Shown here: positions 4,828-5,728 of the stretch, piece after piece | How the letters are laid out: every line of letters starts with the position of its first letter | Numbering within the stretch: the stretch's first letter is position 1 | Source: Planctomycetota bacterium | GTDB taxonomy: Bacteria; Planctomycetota; MHYJ01; WSZJ01; JACPWG01 | Reading direction: 5' to 3' | DNA: 5,728 bases | NCBI GenBank assembly: GCA_016220045.1 | Contig: JACRIP010000176.1 | Span: forward strand, 1-5,728 | Position numbers and translations under genes: made by a program | The notes under the pieces: model-generated | What the model saw: the letters and a program-made list of their open reading frames with translations, nothing else | What the model was told of the DNA's origin: nothing | Databases searched by the model: none

Positions 4828-5728
4828 CTACTCGGAGGGCGAGGCGCCGCCGGCGCGGTACGAATCGATCGCCGCCGCTTCGGAGTCGTAGACCTTGATG
4901 TACGTCGAAAACCCGAGCATGTCGATGATCGACTTGACCTTGGGCAGGAGCGAGGAGAGGCGGACGTCGCCGCGCATCTCGCGCGAACGGCGGGCGACGG
5001 CGATCAGCACGCCCATGGCCGCGCTCGACATGTACTCCAGGCGCTGACAGTTCACCACGAAATGGTAGCTTCCCTGGTCCATCGTCTTGTTCAGCAACTC
5101 TTCGATGTAGGGGAAGGAGCGCCCGTCCATCGTGCCGGACAGGCTCATGACCTGGAGGTTGACGGCGACCCGGCGGGCGGCGTCTTCGACGCGGGCGACG
5201 CGCACCGTGAGTTCGCACCCGTTGAGCTTGTGGGTGACGGCGCCGCCCCCGGTGAAATCGGAGAGGCCCGGGACCGGGCCGCTCGCGCCCGCGGCGCCGA
5301 GTCCGGGCAGGATCTGCGTGGCGCGCCGGGTGATCACGGTCTGCGGGGCGCCGGCAGGTCGGGGGGCGACGCCGGAGCGCGGCGCGCCCGGGGCCGGACG
5401 GCCCGCGGACGGAGTGCCGCCGCCCGGGCGCGTGCCCAGGCCGGCCGCGCCGACGGCGGGCGGCACCTGCGTGGGCGTGCGGTTCGTCGCCGGCGCGGCG
5501 CCCGGACGAGGCGCGACGGTGGTCGAACGCGCGACGCGCGGGGTCTGCTGGGCGGCGGCGTATTCGGCGGGACCGGGAATCGGCACCGGACCGGAGGGGA
5601 CCGGGAGCGACGGGGTCGGCGGGCGGCGCACGCCGGAGACCGGGGTGGCGCCGACCGGCGGCAGCGCCTGGGTCGGCCGGCGCGGGGGGAGCGCGCCGGG
5701 CGCGGCGGGCCGGGGCGGCGGGGCCGCG
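4828..5728 (-). CDS. STAS-domain protein (anti-sigma factor antagonist type) with a long disordered Pro/Ala-rich N-terminal region; 5' end outside the window
   Basis: STAS domains of this type bind and release anti-sigma or partner-switching kinases according to phosphorylation of a conserved serine. The last ~110 residues fit the fold: a strand RVAVNLQVMSLSGTMDG (family ...LSGRLD), the helix FPYIEELLNKTMDQG, the strand YHFVVNCQRLEYM, the switch motif SSAAMGVL (family SSAGLGVL, where the serine pair holds the phosphoacceptor), a helix, then VRLSSLLPKVKSIIDMLGFSTYIKVYDSEAAAI. The Ser-Ser is intact, so regulation by phosphorylation is plausible. The preceding ~160 visible residues are Pro/Ala/Gly/Thr/Arg-rich and clearly disordered, which is unusual because most antagonists are about 110 residues. 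The frame stays open to the window end; GTG 5631 is the farthest start codon inside the window, but upstream codons are the same Pro/Ala-rich composition, so the true start is probably outside. It is the first visible gene of the minus-strand trio. Confidence 0.86.
   Translation of the reverse strand, partial: AAPPPRPAAPGALPPRRPTQALPPVGATPVSGVRRPPTPSLPVPSGPVPIPGPAEYAAAQQTPRVARSTTVAPRPGAAPATNRTPTQVPPAVGAAGLGTRPGGGTPSAGRPAPGAPRSGVAPRPAGAPQTVITRRATQILPGLGAAGASGPVPGLSDFTGGGAVTHKLNGCELTVRVARVEDAARRVAVNLQVMSLSGTMDGRSFPYIEELLNKTMDQGSYHFVVNCQRLEYMSSAAMGVLIAVARRSREMRGDVRLSSLLPKVKSIIDMLGFSTYIKVYDSEAAAIDSYRAGGASPSE

Noticed and set aside
4049..5218. Minus-strand extension of the coiled-coil frame to 5218 (782 codons in total)
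   Set aside because: The upstream portion is Arg/Pro-rich low complexity out of phase with the exported-protein and STAS genes. The real start at 4048 has a perfect RBS and the protein character changes sharply there.

Overview
The window is very GC-rich (roughly 70% by eye), with strong G/C bias at third codon positions and clear AGGAGG-type ribosome binding sites. It carries a TatA, a protein that looks like an outer-membrane beta-barrel end, and a STAS-domain regulator. This points to a free-living, Gram-negative-type bacterium with GC-rich, Pro/Ala-rich coding. The cluster of short sequence repeats in the one large intergenic gap makes me think of PVC-group or similar environmental lineages, but that is a weak impression and not a taxonomic call.

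Layout. The plus-strand block (1-2313) holds four genes: the end of a Pro/Ala-rich protein of unknown function; a membrane protein of the CobS family (cobalamin lower-ligand attachment) whose acidic catalytic motifs are mostly gone; a small class I SAM-dependent methyltransferase 11 bases after it; and tatA, which has its own RBS and probably its own promoter overlapping the end of the methyltransferase gene. The minus-strand block (2870-5728) reads from right to left: a protein with a long disordered Pro/Ala-rich N-terminal region and a C-terminal STAS domain (its 5' end lies outside the window); a secreted protein with a beta-barrel-like C-terminus; and a cytoplasmic coiled-coil protein. The last two are 11 bases apart, with the second RBS touching the first stop codon, so they look translationally coupled.

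The two blocks converge on a 556-base gene-free gap (2314-2869). It is a mosaic of repeats: an inverted pair of CGAGTA hexamer tracts able to form an 18-bp stem, a 20-bp perfect palindrome with a 3-base loop, a degenerate partner of that palindrome, a CCCAATCG octamer array and a CCGTCGT tract. I see no convincing gene in it, but a promoter-like element lies just before the hexamer hairpin.

How the genes may work together: the minus-strand trio could be a small envelope-linked regulatory module (STAS regulator, exported protein, coiled-coil protein), but no member has a recognisable enzymatic activity, so the role stays open. On the plus strand, the CobS-like protein and the methyltransferase are probably co-transcribed; tatA is a separate housekeeping unit for twin-arginine export.
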